Position numbers and translations under genes: made by a program. Of a DNA stretch of 64,000 nucleotides, positions 43,978 through 57,221 are shown piece after piece (the first letter of the stretch is position 1; each line of letters begins with the position of its first letter). Where the stretch lies: the NCBI RefSeq assembly GCF_020667845.1, contig NZ_JAFMPQ010000016.1, positions 37,165 to 101,164 on the forward strand. The letters run 5' to 3'. The stretch comes from Cognatishimia sp. F0-27. GTDB taxonomy: Bacteria > Pseudomonadota > Alphaproteobacteria > Rhodobacterales > Rhodobacteraceae. The notes below the pieces were generated by a model that saw only the letters and a list, made by a program, of their open reading frames with translations, was not told where the DNA came from and did not search any database.

Positions 43978-45519
43978 TCAGTCGATCAGCTGAACCAGCA
44001 GTGCGGCGAGGGACAGGCCAATGCCAACCCCCACCATTCCCGCAACCCAAACGGACCGCCGTCTCCAGAAAGGTGCCGTCTCCGGTGGTGGCGGGTCGGC
44101 CTGGCGGATCAGCGCCGCCTCCACAAGCTGCGGAAGCCGGGGACCAAACCGCGCCATGACCACAGCTGTCTTGCCAAGATCGCGAAGCGCCGCCTTGGGG
44201 CCGATTGCGTTTTTGATGTAGGCCTCGACGACCGGCTGCGCGACTTTCCAGATGTTCATCTTGGGATTGAGCGAGCGCGCGACGCCCTCGACAACCACCA
44301 TCGTCCGCTGCAAGAGGATCAGCTCCGTGCGGGTCTCCATGCCAAAGCGTTCTGTCACTTCAAACAGGTAGGCGAGCAACTTGCCCATGGAAATCCGCGT
44401 GGCGTCCATTCCGAAGATCGGCTCACCGACCGCGCGGAGCGCACGGGCAAACTCGTCCACATCACGATCGGCCGGAACATAGCCCGCTTCGAAATGCACC
44501 TCCGCCACCCGCTTGTAATCGCGCCGGATGAAGCCGTAGAGAATCTCTGCATATACACGCCGGGTGTATTCATCGATGTGACCCATGATCCCGAAATCAT
44601 AGGCAATCACATCGCCATTGGCGGCAACCTTGAGGTTGCCCTGGTGCATGTCCCCATGAAAGAACCCGTCCCGCAATGCGTGGTTCAGGAACAGTTGGAG
44701 AATACGCTCTGATAACTCGACGCGATCATGCCCCGCCGCATCAAGCGCATCATTGTCACCGAGCGGCGCCCCTTCGGCCCAGCCCATCGTCATGACGCGG
44801 CGGCTCGAATGGTTCCACTTGACATCCGGGAGCTGAAACCCGGCGTCGCCGCTCGTATTCGCGGAAAACTCGCTGGCGGACGCGGCCTCGAGTCGGAGAT
44901 CCAGTTCCCCCAGCACCACGCCTTCGAAATGTGCGATCACGTCCTTTGGACGCAAGCGGCGCGACGATGGCGACAGGAGTTCGACCATTCCGGCAGCAAA
45001 ATAGAACGCGTCGATGTCTTTGCGGAAGGCCCGGTCGATTCCCGGCCGCAGAACCTTCACGGCCACGGTCTCTCCGCTGTCCGCAAGCGTCGCGCGGTGC
45101 ACTTGAGCGATGGAGGCTGCCGCAACCGGTTCCGACAGGTCTGAAAACACCGCTTCGACCGGCATACCCAGCTCTTCGGCAATCACCCTGCGGGCCACCG
45201 CCACGTCAAACGGCGGAAGCTTGTCCTGCAAGACGCGCAATTCATTGGCCATGTCCGTGCCGACAAGATCGGGTCTCGTCGAGAGGATCTGGCCAAATTT
45301 GATGTAGGCGGGCCCAAGCGCCTGAAGCGCACGCACCACCGGCGGGATAGAGCGGTCGCCCTCGTAGCCAAGCCACTTGAACGGCCAACCAAGCACCCGT
45401 GCAGCCACGCGCAACGGGGCTGGCGCATCGAACGCATCCAGAACCACGGCCATCGCGCCGGTCCGTTCCAGCGTCGCGCCAGTGCGCACCAGGCGCCAAA
45501 GATTGTGCGGACCACGCAT
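43978..45519 (-). CDS. ubiB: Ubiquinone biosynthesis protein UbiB (ABC1/ADCK atypical kinase)
   Basis: A 513-residue protein required for ubiquinone synthesis. The ABC1 hallmarks are YIKFGQILSTRPDLVG (the KxGQ motif), the Ala-rich AAASIAQVHRA loop, HGDMHQGN (catalytic-loop equivalent) and YDFGIMG (DFG equivalent). One or two membrane helices at the C-terminus (about 488-510) anchor it. It follows ubiE by 4 bp in a two-gene leftward operon, a common pairing. Confidence 0.95.
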   Translation of the reverse strand: MRGPHNLWRLVRTGATLERTGAMAVVLDAFDAPAPLRVAARVLGWPFKWLGYEGDRSIPPVVRALQALGPAYIKFGQILSTRPDLVGTDMANELRVLQDKLPPFDVAVARRVIAEELGMPVEAVFSDLSEPVAAASIAQVHRATLADSGETVAVKVLRPGIDRAFRKDIDAFYFAAGMVELLSPSSRRLRPKDVIAHFEGVVLGELDLRLEAASASEFSANTSGDAGFQLPDVKWNHSSRRVMTMGWAEGAPLGDNDALDAAGHDRVELSERILQLFLNHALRDGFFHGDMHQGNLKVAANGDVIAYDFGIMGHIDEYTRRVYAEILYGFIRRDYKRVAEVHFEAGYVPADRDVDEFARALRAVGEPIFGMDATRISMGKLLAYLFEVTERFGMETRTELILLQRTMVVVEGVARSLNPKMNIWKVAQPVVEAYIKNAIGPKAALRDLGKTAVVMARFGPRLPQLVEAALIRQADPPPPETAPFWRRRSVWVAGMVGVGIGLSLAALLVQLID

Positions 45520-45523
45520 GGGT

Positions 45524-46276
45524 TCAGATCTTCCAGCCCGAATGCAGACAGGCCACGCCCATCGTCAGGTTGCGGTATTTGGCATTTTCGAAACCGGCGG
45601 CCCGGACCATGCCAAGGAATGTTTCCTGATCGGGAAATTTGCGGATTGATTCCACGAGGTATTGGTAACTGTCACGGTCACCGGCAATGACCTGTCCCAT
45701 GCGCGGGATGATGTTGAAGGAATACAGGTCATAGACCTGCTGCATCATGTCATTCGGAATCTGGCTGAACTCCAGCACCATGAGACGCCCACCGGGCTTG
45801 AGCACGCGAAAGGCTTCGTTGAGCGCCTCTTGCGGGCGCGTCACGTTCCGGATGCCAAAGCTGATGGTGTAAACATCAAAACTGTAATCCGCGAAGGGCA
45901 ACGCCATGGCGTCGCCAACGACCCAGTCAAGCTGATCGGCCCGGGCTTCGGCCTCCGCGCGTTTGCGCCCCTCAACCAGCATCGGCTCCGTCAGGTCGAG
46001 CACCGTGGCGTGGCCGTATCCCGCCCGCTTGAGAAATCGAAACGATATGTCACCGGTGCCCCCCGCAACATCGAGCAGGGCCTGACCGGCGCGCGGCGCG
46101 AGCCAGTCCATCATCGCGTCTTTCCAGATGCGGTGAATACCAAAGGACATCGCGTCGTTCATCACGTCGTATTTCGACGCCACGGACCGGAAAACCCCTT
46201 GAACACGCCCGGCTTTTTCACCCTCAGGCACATCTGTGAACCCGAAGTGGGTCGTCTTTTCGTCAGTGTCTGACAT
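45524..46276 (-). CDS. ubiE: Ubiquinone/menaquinone C-methyltransferase UbiE
   Basis: A 250-residue SAM-dependent methyltransferase that methylates the benzoquinol ring in ubiquinone synthesis. The SAM motif I is [16 protein letters not shown]; signatures [18 protein letters not shown] and [35 protein letters not shown] are diagnostic. The frame is open to 46360, but [17 protein letters not shown] from 46276 is the usual start. Paired with ubiB. Confidence 0.96.
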   Translation of the reverse strand: MSDTDEKTTHFGFTDVPEGEKAGRVQGVFRSVASKYDVMNDAMSFGIHRIWKDAMMDWLAPRAGQALLDVAGGTGDISFRFLKRAGYGHATVLDLTEPMLVEGRKRAEAEARADQLDWVVGDAMALPFADYSFDVYTISFGIRNVTRPQEALNEAFRVLKPGGRLMVLEFSQIPNDMMQQVYDLYSFNIIPRMGQVIAGDRDSYQYLVESIRKFPDQETFLGMVRAAGFENAKYRNLTMGVACLHSGWKI

Positions 46277-46375
46277 CGTATTGTTCCGTTCCGGCCTTTG
46301 TCTTGTCGACTTCTGCCTAAACACATGGTGCGCAGAGGACAAACAGTCAAATGCGCACAAGGGACGCAGGGGAAC

Positions 46376-47053
46376 ATGGACGCAGCACCGGTGATGCAGT
46401 TTCTGGCTGGCCGTCTCGCAGAAGCGGGCACGCCGACGAGCGTGTTGCTCATGCTCTCACCGTTCCTGATCGGTCTGGCGCTGGCCCATAAGCTTGGCTG
46501 GCTTTTCGACGCAAAGGAGGGCCGCGACATCCGCGATCGCAATCCCGGTGCTGCGCTCGAAAAACTGGCAAGTGCCGGAGCCGATCTTCTCCTACCCGGC
46601 GGCAATCCCGGAAGCGCCATCCAAACCATCTATGGCGCGGGACGGCAGCGCGCACGCCGCGATAACGCCACGCTTGTGTTCAGAACGAAACTCGGTTGGC
46701 GGCTCGGCTACCCGGTGGTCGCAGTGATGCTGCTCTCGTTCTTATTGGCCGATGGCATGCCCACGATCATTGACGTGGCCTCGTTCACCATCATCGGGGC
46801 GCTCATCGTCTGGCTTGGATTCTACATCTGGAGCTTTCGCGTGGAAGTTGACCACTCCGAGATGCGGTGCATGACGATGCTTTTCGACATGACCACTTAC
46901 GATCTCGCCGCCCTGACACATGCGCGCGATTTCGATGACAGCTACACCCTTCATTTTGCCGACGGCGGCTGTGCGCCGATCCCGCGATATGTCGAAGGAC
47001 ATGACACGCTCAAGGAAATCATTCTTTCCACGCTTCATATCAACGGGCGCTGA
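46376..47053 (+). CDS. Hypothetical membrane protein, paralogue A
   Basis: A 225-residue protein with AGGGG before the ATG at 46376. A hydrophobic N-terminal helix (about 16-36), a soluble stretch with repeated Gly/Ala/Arg, two further helices (about 106-150, [18 protein letters not shown] and [16 protein letters not shown]), then a beta-rich C-terminal domain of about 75 residues ([24 protein letters not shown] to [11 protein letters not shown]). The same layout and many identical positions appear in the next gene, 26 bp downstream. The C-terminal part resembles a PH-like fold in pattern only. Family not recognised. Divergent from ubiE across about 100 bp. Confidence 0.72.
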   Translation: MDAAPVMQFLAGRLAEAGTPTSVLLMLSPFLIGLALAHKLGWLFDAKEGRDIRDRNPGAALEKLASAGADLLLPGGNPGSAIQTIYGAGRQRARRDNATLVFRTKLGWRLGYPVVAVMLLSFLLADGMPTIIDVASFTIIGALIVWLGFYIWSFRVEVDHSEMRCMTMLFDMTTYDLAALTHARDFDDSYTLHFADGGCAPIPRYVEGHDTLKEIILSTLHINGR

Positions 47054-47079
47054 CCCAGACTGCCTACCGGAGATCCACG

Positions 47080-47721
47080 ATGGCACCGCTATTCCTTCTA
47101 GAACTCGTCATTATCGCCGCAATTTTCTATATCCCGCTCAGCCGGTTTGCGTGGTTTCGCAAGATGTCCGGCTATTCCGAGATGTTTGAACGCGAGAGCC
47201 CCTGGTCGCTCGGCGCAGAAGAGGCCTATGTCGAAAAGATCTCCTCCGCGGGCAGCGGTCCGGCCCGGCGTGAACATGACGTCCTTGTTTGCGAGTCCAA
47301 TCTGGGGGTCAAAATTCTGGTGCCGACACTTCTTTGTGTCGTCATGTACATGCTGTTGGCGGAGGGCATTCCAAACATTGCTGCCGGTGTTTCGGCCCTT
47401 GTCCTTTTTGGCATCGCGCTCTGGTGGTCCTATTATATGTGGGCTTTCAAGGTGGAGGTATCGGGGCACCAGCTTGCCACGATGGACCTGCTCTTGCGCG
47501 ACCGTGTTTATGATCTCGCTTTGCTCAGGCGCGCCGAGAAAGACAAAAACGGCTGTTACAGGCTCGAATTCAGTGATGGCTCGGTCTGTCACCTGATCAA
47601 ATACGTGACCGGCCATGATGCGCTGCGCGAAGTCATTCTGGCCGCCTTGCGGCTCAATGCCGAGCATCACAGCTTGCAACACGCTCACGCAAACTCCGGC
47701 GCGCGACGCGCGTCAATCTGA
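47080..47721 (+). CDS. Hypothetical membrane protein, paralogue B
   Basis: A 213-residue protein with a helix at 3-20, two more at about 75-120 ([20 protein letters not shown] and [16 protein letters not shown]), then a soluble C-terminus. It aligns with the preceding gene over the last 120 residues: [32 protein letters not shown] against the equivalent segment there, and [18 protein letters not shown] against [19 protein letters not shown] tandem duplication followed by divergence is the simplest reading. The tail after about 195 is His/Ala-rich. Function unknown; it ends about 125 bp before mutM. Confidence 0.72.
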   Translation: MAPLFLLELVIIAAIFYIPLSRFAWFRKMSGYSEMFERESPWSLGAEEAYVEKISSAGSGPARREHDVLVCESNLGVKILVPTLLCVVMYMLLAEGIPNIAAGVSALVLFGIALWWSYYMWAFKVEVSGHQLATMDLLLRDRVYDLALLRRAEKDKNGCYRLEFSDGSVCHLIKYVTGHDALREVILAALRLNAEHHSLQHAHANSGARRASI

Positions 47722-47744
47722 GCATCTGGCCGAGACGCGCAATG

Positions 47745-47764
47745 AAGGCCCGCATACGGGCTTT
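47745..47764 (+). terminator. Hairpin after the paralogue pair
   Basis: AAGGCCCG and CGGGCTTT form a stem around CATA, 24 bp past the paralogue B stop and 82 bp before mutM. The T-run is short, so termination is probably partial. Confidence 0.4.
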
Positions 47765-47845
47765 GCCTATGTGCGTGATAAGGGGCTTGATTTCAGGGGG
47801 TATGCGCCGCACCTGTTGCTGCGCAACAGCCCAAAGAGCGCCATC

Positions 47846-48697
47846 ATGCCAGAATTGCCAGAGGTCGAAACCGTCCGTGCAGGCCTTGCCCCAGCCATGG
47901 AGGGCGTGCGCATTGCGCAGGCCGCCGTCAACCGCCCTGACCTGCGCTGGCCCTTTCCGCGCGATATGGCCCGCCGCCTGACCGGCGCCCGGGTGGAGCG
48001 GCTGCGGCGTCGCTCAAAATACATTCTTGCCGATCTCGATACCGGGGAAACGCTGCTCATTCATCTCGGCATGTCCGGGCGGATGCTCGTTTCTGGCGAT
48101 CCGCTCGGTCAATTTGTGCATGACCATCCTGCCGCTGAAAAGCATGACCACGTGGTGTTGGACATGGAGAATGGCGCGCGCATCACCTTCAACGATCCGC
48201 GCCGTTTCGGCGCCATGGACCTCATGCAGACCGCAACCGCAGAGAGCCACAAGCTTCTGGCGCCGCTCGGACCGGAGCCATTGGGCAACGCGTTTGACGA
48301 ATCTCACCTTGTCTCGGCGCTGGCCGGGCGGAACACTCCGATCAAATCGGCCTTGCTGGACCAGAAAATCGTCGCCGGATTGGGCAATATCTATGTTTGC
48401 GAAGCACTGTTCCGTGGCGGCATCCACCCGGCGCGACGCACCCGCCGCATTTCCCGCGCACGAACGGCCAGCCTCGTTCCAATCATCCGCGACGTGCTTC
48501 GCGCAGCCATCGAAGCCGGTGGATCATCCCTGCGAGATTTCAGGCAAGCCGATGGAAATCTTGGATACTTTCAGCACAGCTTCGATGTCTATGGCCGCGA
48601 GGGAGCGCCCTGCCGCACGCCCGGTTGCAGCGATACCGTGCGGCGGATCGTGCAATCCGGACGGTCGTCCTTCTATTGCCCAAGCTGTCAAAGATAG
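47846..48697 (+). CDS. mutM: Formamidopyrimidine-DNA glycosylase (MutM/Fpg)
   Basis: A 283-residue bifunctional glycosylase/AP lyase that removes 8-oxoguanine and formamidopyrimidines. The catalytic N-terminus [11 protein letters not shown] supplies Pro2 and Glu3, so the start must be 47846 even though the frame is open to 47615. Lys58-region [19 protein letters not shown] and [21 protein letters not shown] (helix-two-turn-helix) follow. The C-terminal zinc finger is complete: CRTPGC and YCPSC with four Cys. Upstream of the enoyl-CoA hydratase, rpsT and dnaA, an order typical of this group. Confidence 0.97.
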   Translation: MPELPEVETVRAGLAPAMEGVRIAQAAVNRPDLRWPFPRDMARRLTGARVERLRRRSKYILADLDTGETLLIHLGMSGRMLVSGDPLGQFVHDHPAAEKHDHVVLDMENGARITFNDPRRFGAMDLMQTATAESHKLLAPLGPEPLGNAFDESHLVSALAGRNTPIKSALLDQKIVAGLGNIYVCEALFRGGIHPARRTRRISRARTASLVPIIRDVLRAAIEAGGSSLRDFRQADGNLGYFQHSFDVYGREGAPCRTPGCSDTVRRIVQSGRSSFYCPSCQR

Positions 48698-48761
48698 CTT
48701 GAACTGCCCGAATCCCGTGCTAAGCCTGTGGTTCTGACGGAACCGGACGGAGCCCCGCATC

Positions 48762-49538
48762 ATGGCCTTTGAGACGATCATCGTCGAGAAAGAAGACCAC
48801 GTCGCAACCATCAAGCTGAATCGCCCTGACGCCCTGAACGCGCTCAACACCCAGCTTTTGGGTGAGTTGAGTTCCGCGCTTGCAGAAGCCGACGGCAATG
48901 ACAAGGTGCGTTGCATCATCATCACGGGCTCGCAGAAAGCCTTTGCCGCCGGCGCAGACATCAAGGAGATGTCGGAAAAGAGCTATGTGGAGATGTTCCT
49001 GTCGGACTTCTTCGGCTCTGAAGGCCGCGCCATCACGTCGACACGCAAGCCGGTGATCGCCGCTGTGGCGGGCTATGCGCTCGGCGGCGGCTGTGAACTG
49101 GCAATGATGTGCGATTTCATCATCGCCGCTGACAACGCCAAATTCGGCCAGCCCGAAATCAATCTCGGAGTCATTGCCGGCCTTGGCGGCACCCAGCGTC
49201 TTACGCGGTTCATCGGCAAATCCAAGGCGATGGACATGAACCTCACCGGACGGTTCATGGATGCGGAAGAGGCCGAACGGTCGGGCCTCGTGTCGAGGGT
49301 CGTGCCAGCCAAGAAGCTCATGGAAGAAGCGCGTGCCGCTGCGGAGAAGATTGCCGAGAAGTCGATCCCATCGACCATCGCGGCGAAGGAAGCGGTGAAC
49401 CGCGCCTATGAAACAACCCTCTCTGAAGGGTTGCTTTATGAGCGGCGACTGTTCCATTCGCTCTTTGCAACCGAAGATCAGAAAGAGGGCATGGCTGCCT
49501 TCATGGACAAGCGCACCGCGCAATTCCGCGACAAGTGA
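48762..49538 (+). CDS. Enoyl-CoA hydratase
   Basis: A 258-residue crotonase-family enzyme that hydrates trans-2-enoyl-CoA in beta-oxidation. The oxyanion and catalytic segments [18 protein letters not shown] and [20 protein letters not shown] carry both catalytic glutamates found in the classical short-chain hydratase (the Glu of CEL and of PEI). AAGADIKEM is the acyl-CoA pocket. Start ATG follows 64 bp after mutM. A strong terminator follows. Confidence 0.93.
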   Translation: MAFETIIVEKEDHVATIKLNRPDALNALNTQLLGELSSALAEADGNDKVRCIIITGSQKAFAAGADIKEMSEKSYVEMFLSDFFGSEGRAITSTRKPVIAAVAGYALGGGCELAMMCDFIIAADNAKFGQPEINLGVIAGLGGTQRLTRFIGKSKAMDMNLTGRFMDAEEAERSGLVSRVVPAKKLMEEARAAAEKIAEKSIPSTIAAKEAVNRAYETTLSEGLLYERRLFHSLFATEDQKEGMAAFMDKRTAQFRDK

Positions 49539-49570
49539 GCGTCAGCACGCTCCTGCGAAGCAACGTCCAA

Positions 49571-49598
49571 GCCCCGACCTCGGCGTCGGGGCTTTTTT
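49571..49598 (+). terminator. Rho-independent terminator after enoyl-CoA hydratase
   Basis: GCCCCGAC (49571-49578) pairs with GTCGGGGC (49585-49592), followed by six T. The 245 bp from here to rpsT hold the rpsT leader and no gene I can support. Confidence 0.9.
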
Positions 49599-49843
49599 GT
49601 GTCAGCGCGGCTGCCCGTCACGTGGCGTCTCTCGCGGTGCCTATCGAACTCATCCGATCATCGCGCTGGGCGCGGTCGCTCCCGCAGAGGGGTTTTCAAA
49701 GCGAAAGAATTGGTCTAAGAGCGCCTTCGAAATGCGCGTGATGCCCGCTTGGCAAGAATCGGTCCGATACTGGTTACGGGTCAAGCAATGCGTTGCGCTC
49801 CGAACCGACACCGGCTTTTAGCCGCCTCAAAGGACTGATCATC

Positions 49844-50107
49844 ATGGCAAATTCGCCCCAGGCAAAAAAACGCGCCCGCCAGAACGAAAAACGCTTCGCT
49901 GTCAACAAAGCGCGTCGCTCGCGTATCCGCACGTATCTTCGCAAGGTGGAAGAGGCGATCGAATCCGGCGACAAGGCCGCCGCACAGGACGCGCTCAAAG
50001 CTGCTCAGCCGGAGCTGATGCGCGGTGTGACGAAGGGCGTTTTTCACAAGAACACCGCGTCGCGCAAGATTTCGCGCCTGTCGGCACGCGTAAAAGCGCT
50101 TGGCTGA
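49844..50107 (+). CDS. rpsT: 30S ribosomal protein S20
   Basis: An 87-residue, very basic helical protein that binds 16S rRNA early in 30S assembly. [22 protein letters not shown] is the canonical S20 start (AAAGGA upstream); the rest ([40 protein letters not shown]) matches throughout. The extra 17 upstream codons of the open frame are not part of S20. Single-gene unit ended by a terminator. Confidence 0.97.
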   Translation: MANSPQAKKRARQNEKRFAVNKARRSRIRTYLRKVEEAIESGDKAAAQDALKAAQPELMRGVTKGVFHKNTASRKISRLSARVKALG

Positions 50108-50157
50108 AAAGCCACACTGACCAACTCTGACCAATCGTCAATTTGGTATTTTCTCGA

Positions 50158-50188
50158 AGAGGCACCGCTATATGTGGTGCCTTTTTTT
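50158..50188 (+). terminator. Rho-independent terminator after rpsT
   Basis: AGGCACC (50160-50166) pairs with GGTGCCT (50176-50182), followed by a run of T. It lies 53 bp past the rpsT stop. Confidence 0.85.
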
Positions 50189-50607
50189 CGTGGGATGTCA
50201 ATTTTCGATCAGTGCGAGATTCTTTTCAGGCAAGTGGCCTGTCAAGCGTCACTTTCGGTTGCCCGGGTTCCTCCCCCCTTGGTAATTTGAGCCTGCGAGT
50301 CGCCTCGCTGGGGGGACAGGTAAGCAGGCAAGGGTGTGACAACCAGAATGTCTGCTTCGTCTGGATTTGGTGGTCCGGACGTGCGGGAGAAATTCCGGCC
50401 AGTCCATTACATACAACGGGTCGTAGGTCCCGATGCCTTCCGTGGGGACAGAAGGCAACGGTATCCTGCATCCTATGCGTATCTGCGTGCCACGTGGCAT
50501 GCGGCATACGTCGTGTGTCCTGTGCGTTGTGGCGTGCCAACAATGGCGGTCCAACCCGGGTATCCCGGTGTCGGTTCCGCAAGGGCGAATGACGAGACGG
50601 GGGACCG
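50189..50607. other. 419-bp dnaA upstream region without a gene
   Basis: No frame here has a credible product. I saw no TTATNCACA-type DnaA box and no marked AT-rich unwinding element, so there is no visible support for oriC directly upstream of dnaA. It presumably carries the dnaA promoter and leader. Confidence 0.5.
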
Positions 50608-51972
50608 ATGACGAAAGATCACTGGGGCACGCTGCAGGAAGTGCTGTCGAAAACAGTCGGCAAGAACAATTACAATACCTGGATAAAGCCCCTGAAATTC
50701 AAAGGGATGTCGGACGAAGGCGTTGTCACGCTTCTGGCGCCGACAAACTTCTTCGGCAATTACGTATCTCAGAATTACGGTGATCTTCTCCTCTCGCAGA
50801 TGGCCAAGGTGGATGAGGATGTGCGGCGCATCGCTTTCCGCGTCGATACCGGAGTGCCAGCAGGTCGGCCGGCCAGAAAGGCCGATACTCGCGCGTCCCG
50901 GGATACGGCTTCTGCTGTCAATGGCTCGGAGATCGCGGGCGCACCGCTCGACAAGCGCTTTACCTTTGACACATTCGTTGTGGGCAAACCGAACGAGTTG
51001 GCCCATGCGGCTGCGCGGCGTGTTGCAGAGGGCGGTCCGGTGGCTTTCAACCCGCTGTTTCTTTACGGCGGTGTCGGCCTTGGCAAGACCCACCTCATGC
51101 ACGCCATCGCTTGGGAGTTCCGTGCCCGACGGCCGGATATGACCGTGCTTTACCTGTCCGCGGAGCAATTCATGTATCGCTTCGTTCAGGCCCTGCGCGA
51201 AAAGAAGATGCTGGACTTCAAGGAAATGTTCCGCTCGGTCGACGTGCTCATGGTCGACGACGTGCAATTCATCGCCGGGAAGGATTCCACGCAGGAAGAG
51301 TTCTTCCATACGTTCAATGCCCTTGTCGATCAGAACAAGCAGATCATCATCTCGGCCGACCGGGCGCCGGATGAAATAAAGGATCTCGAGAACCGCATTC
51401 GCAGTCGTCTGCAATCGGGTCTGGTTGTTGACCTGCATCCCACGGATTACGAACTGCGCCTCGGGATTCTCCAGTCCAAGGCAGAGACCTACAAGCTGCA
51501 TTACAGCGGTCTGGAAATCGATCAATCGGTGCTCGAATTCCTTGCTCATCGCATCTCGACAAACGTCCGCGTGCTCGAAGGGGCTCTGACCCGTCTCTTC
51601 GCCTTCGCGTCACTGGTCGGACGGCCGATCGACATGGAGCTTGTGCACGACAGTCTCGCGGATGTTTTGCGGGCCTCGGAGCGCAAGATCTCCATCGATG
51701 AGATCCAGCGCAAAGTGGCCGAACATTACAACATCCGTCTTGGCGATCTGATCGGCCCCAAACGGGTTCGCAATTTCGCGCGGCCCCGACAGGTCGCCAT
51801 GTATCTGTGCAAGCACCTGACAAGCCGATCGTTGCCGGAAATCGGCCGCCGCTTCGGTGGGCGTGACCACACCACGGTCATGCATGGGGTGAAGCGGATC
51901 GAGGAGCTGCGTCAACAGGACAGCCAGATCGACGAGGATGTCGAAATGCTGCGCCGGTCGCTCGAAGCCTGA
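50608..51972 (+). CDS. dnaA: Chromosomal replication initiator DnaA
   Basis: A 454-residue AAA+ initiator. Domain I (1-about 85) starts MTKDHWGTLQEVLSKTVGKN with the WIKPL segment; a short linker follows; domain III has Walker A GGVGLGKT (154-161), the VDVLMVDDVQFIAGK Walker B and the ENRIRSRLQSGLVVDL sensor region; domain IV ends with GRRFGGRDHTTVMHGVKRI, the DnaA-box-binding signature. First gene of dnaA-dnaN-recF-gyrB. Confidence 0.98.
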   Translation: MTKDHWGTLQEVLSKTVGKNNYNTWIKPLKFKGMSDEGVVTLLAPTNFFGNYVSQNYGDLLLSQMAKVDEDVRRIAFRVDTGVPAGRPARKADTRASRDTASAVNGSEIAGAPLDKRFTFDTFVVGKPNELAHAAARRVAEGGPVAFNPLFLYGGVGLGKTHLMHAIAWEFRARRPDMTVLYLSAEQFMYRFVQALREKKMLDFKEMFRSVDVLMVDDVQFIAGKDSTQEEFFHTFNALVDQNKQIIISADRAPDEIKDLENRIRSRLQSGLVVDLHPTDYELRLGILQSKAETYKLHYSGLEIDQSVLEFLAHRISTNVRVLEGALTRLFAFASLVGRPIDMELVHDSLADVLRASERKISIDEIQRKVAEHYNIRLGDLIGPKRVRNFARPRQVAMYLCKHLTSRSLPEIGRRFGGRDHTTVMHGVKRIEELRQQDSQIDEDVEMLRRSLEA

Positions 51973-52172
51973 CCACGGCAAGGCCCGTCGCTTGAGATTG
52001 AGTCCCGGCGGGCACATGTGCCGCTTTGCGCAGCCATGCGGAGCGGCACTGTCTTGACGGGTCTTGTTCCTTTACAGAGAAAGTTCGAAACGGGCTTGGC
52101 GGCGGACGCTGGCGCGGCTAACGTGCGCGTCCGGGTCAGGGATGGACGCGTCCCGCAGCGAAGGAAATGGGC

Positions 52173-53291
52173 ATGAAAATCAGCATGGAACGCGCGACGC
52201 TTCTGAGAGCCGTCGCACAGGCGCAATCGGTTGTGGAACGGCGAAACACCATTCCGATCCTTGCCAATGTGCTGATCGAAGCCGAAGGCGAAACCGTCAC
52301 CTTCCGGGCAACCGATCTCGATATCGAAGTGCTCGACAAGGCGGTCGCACAGGTCGAAAAGTCTGGCGGTACGACGGTTTCTGCGGTGACCCTGCACGAG
52401 ATCGTCCGCAAGCTGCCGGATGGCGCGCTGGTCGTGCTTTCAGACGATGCGGCCGCAGGGCGGCTCAGCGTGTCTGCCGGACGGTCCCAGTTCAACCTCG
52501 CAACCTTGCCGAAGGAGGACTTTCCCGTCATGGCCTCCTCGGAATATTCGTCGAACTTCACGGCCAAGGCCAATCAGCTGCGCCGGCTGTTCGACAAGTC
52601 GAAATTCGCGATTTCCACCGAAGAGACCCGCTATTACCTCAACGGTGTCTATATGCATGTGGCAGAAGCCGATGGCGGGCGTGTCTTGCGCTGTGTGGCC
52701 ACTGACGGACACCGTCTCGCGCGGATCGACAGCGACCTGCCCACTGGCGCAGAAGACATGCCCGGCGTAATCGTGCCCCGCAAAACGGTGGGAGAGTTGC
52801 GCAAACTGCTGGAAGAGGACGACATGGATATCGCCGTATCCGTCTCCGAAACCAAGGTGCGCTTTGCAACGCCCGACATCACGTTGACCTCCAAGGTCAT
52901 CGACGGCACCTTCCCGGACTACACCCGTGTGATCCCGCAAAACAACACCCGCAAGCTCGAAGTGGATGCCGCGGAATTCGCCAAGGCCGTGGACCGCGTC
53001 GCCACTGTGTCGTCGGAACGCTCGCGCGCGGTAAAGCTGCAGCTTGACGAGGACCGCCTCATCCTTTCCGTGAATGCGCCAGACAGCGGCGCGGCGGAAG
53101 AAGAGCTTGCCGTCGCCTATGGTGACGACCGGCTGGAGATCGGCTTCAACGCAAAGTATCTCCTTGAAATCGCCAATCAGGTGGACCGGGAAAACGCGGT
53201 TTTCATGTTCAACTCTTCGGGTGATCCGACCCTGATGCGCGAAGGCAATGACACCTCCGCCGTCTATGTGGTCATGCCGATGCGCGTGTGA
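52173..53291 (+). CDS. dnaN: DNA polymerase III subunit beta (sliding clamp)
   Basis: A 372-residue clamp monomer. The second in-frame ATG (52173, MKISMERATLLRAVAQAQSVVERRNTIPIL) has GAAGGAA correctly placed and matches the family N-terminus; the ATG two codons earlier is embedded in the ribosome binding site. Later segments RYYLNGVYMH, VATDGHRLAR and the C-terminal YVVMPMRV (hydrophobic client-binding pocket region) are typical. It is the expected partner of the QLSLF tail on the radical SAM protein at 39257. Confidence 0.97.
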   Translation: MKISMERATLLRAVAQAQSVVERRNTIPILANVLIEAEGETVTFRATDLDIEVLDKAVAQVEKSGGTTVSAVTLHEIVRKLPDGALVVLSDDAAAGRLSVSAGRSQFNLATLPKEDFPVMASSEYSSNFTAKANQLRRLFDKSKFAISTEETRYYLNGVYMHVAEADGGRVLRCVATDGHRLARIDSDLPTGAEDMPGVIVPRKTVGELRKLLEEDDMDIAVSVSETKVRFATPDITLTSKVIDGTFPDYTRVIPQNNTRKLEVDAAEFAKAVDRVATVSSERSRAVKLQLDEDRLILSVNAPDSGAAEEELAVAYGDDRLEIGFNAKYLLEIANQVDRENAVFMFNSSGDPTLMREGNDTSAVYVVMPMRV

Positions 53292-53433
53292 CGACGCCAG
53301 ACCGCGCCGGTTGGCACAGCCGATCTTGGTGCCGAAGTGCAGTCGGCTCTCGTGATGTGTTTCAAACAGTGTCGCGCCTTTGACAGGGTTTGGTCATGCA
53401 AGGTCGTGAAGAAATCCAGCCCTCGGACGCGCG

Positions 53434-57031
<3,598 letters not shown>

Positions 57032-57170
57032 CGCGCAATGCGAAAAACCTGAACACGCAACGCTGCCTGAAATCAAAGAATTCATTGCGTTGAGTGATGC
57101 GTCGTCTTGCGGGAATGTCACCAGACGCTCTCATGCGTCCAACTTGGCAAAGTGTCGTATGCGACCACAG

Positions 57171-57199
57171 AAAAGGGCGGCCCCATGTCAGGGCCGCCC
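57171..57199 (-). terminator. Terminator between convergent gyrB and TRAP operon 1
   Basis: GGGCGGCCC (57175-57183) and GGGCCGCCC (57191-57199) form a perfect stem, followed on the minus strand by TTTT. It ends the leftward TRAP operon and probably also stops gyrB readthrough. Confidence 0.75.
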
Positions 57200-57221
57200 T
57201 TCATCGTTTGTGTCGTCTGAA

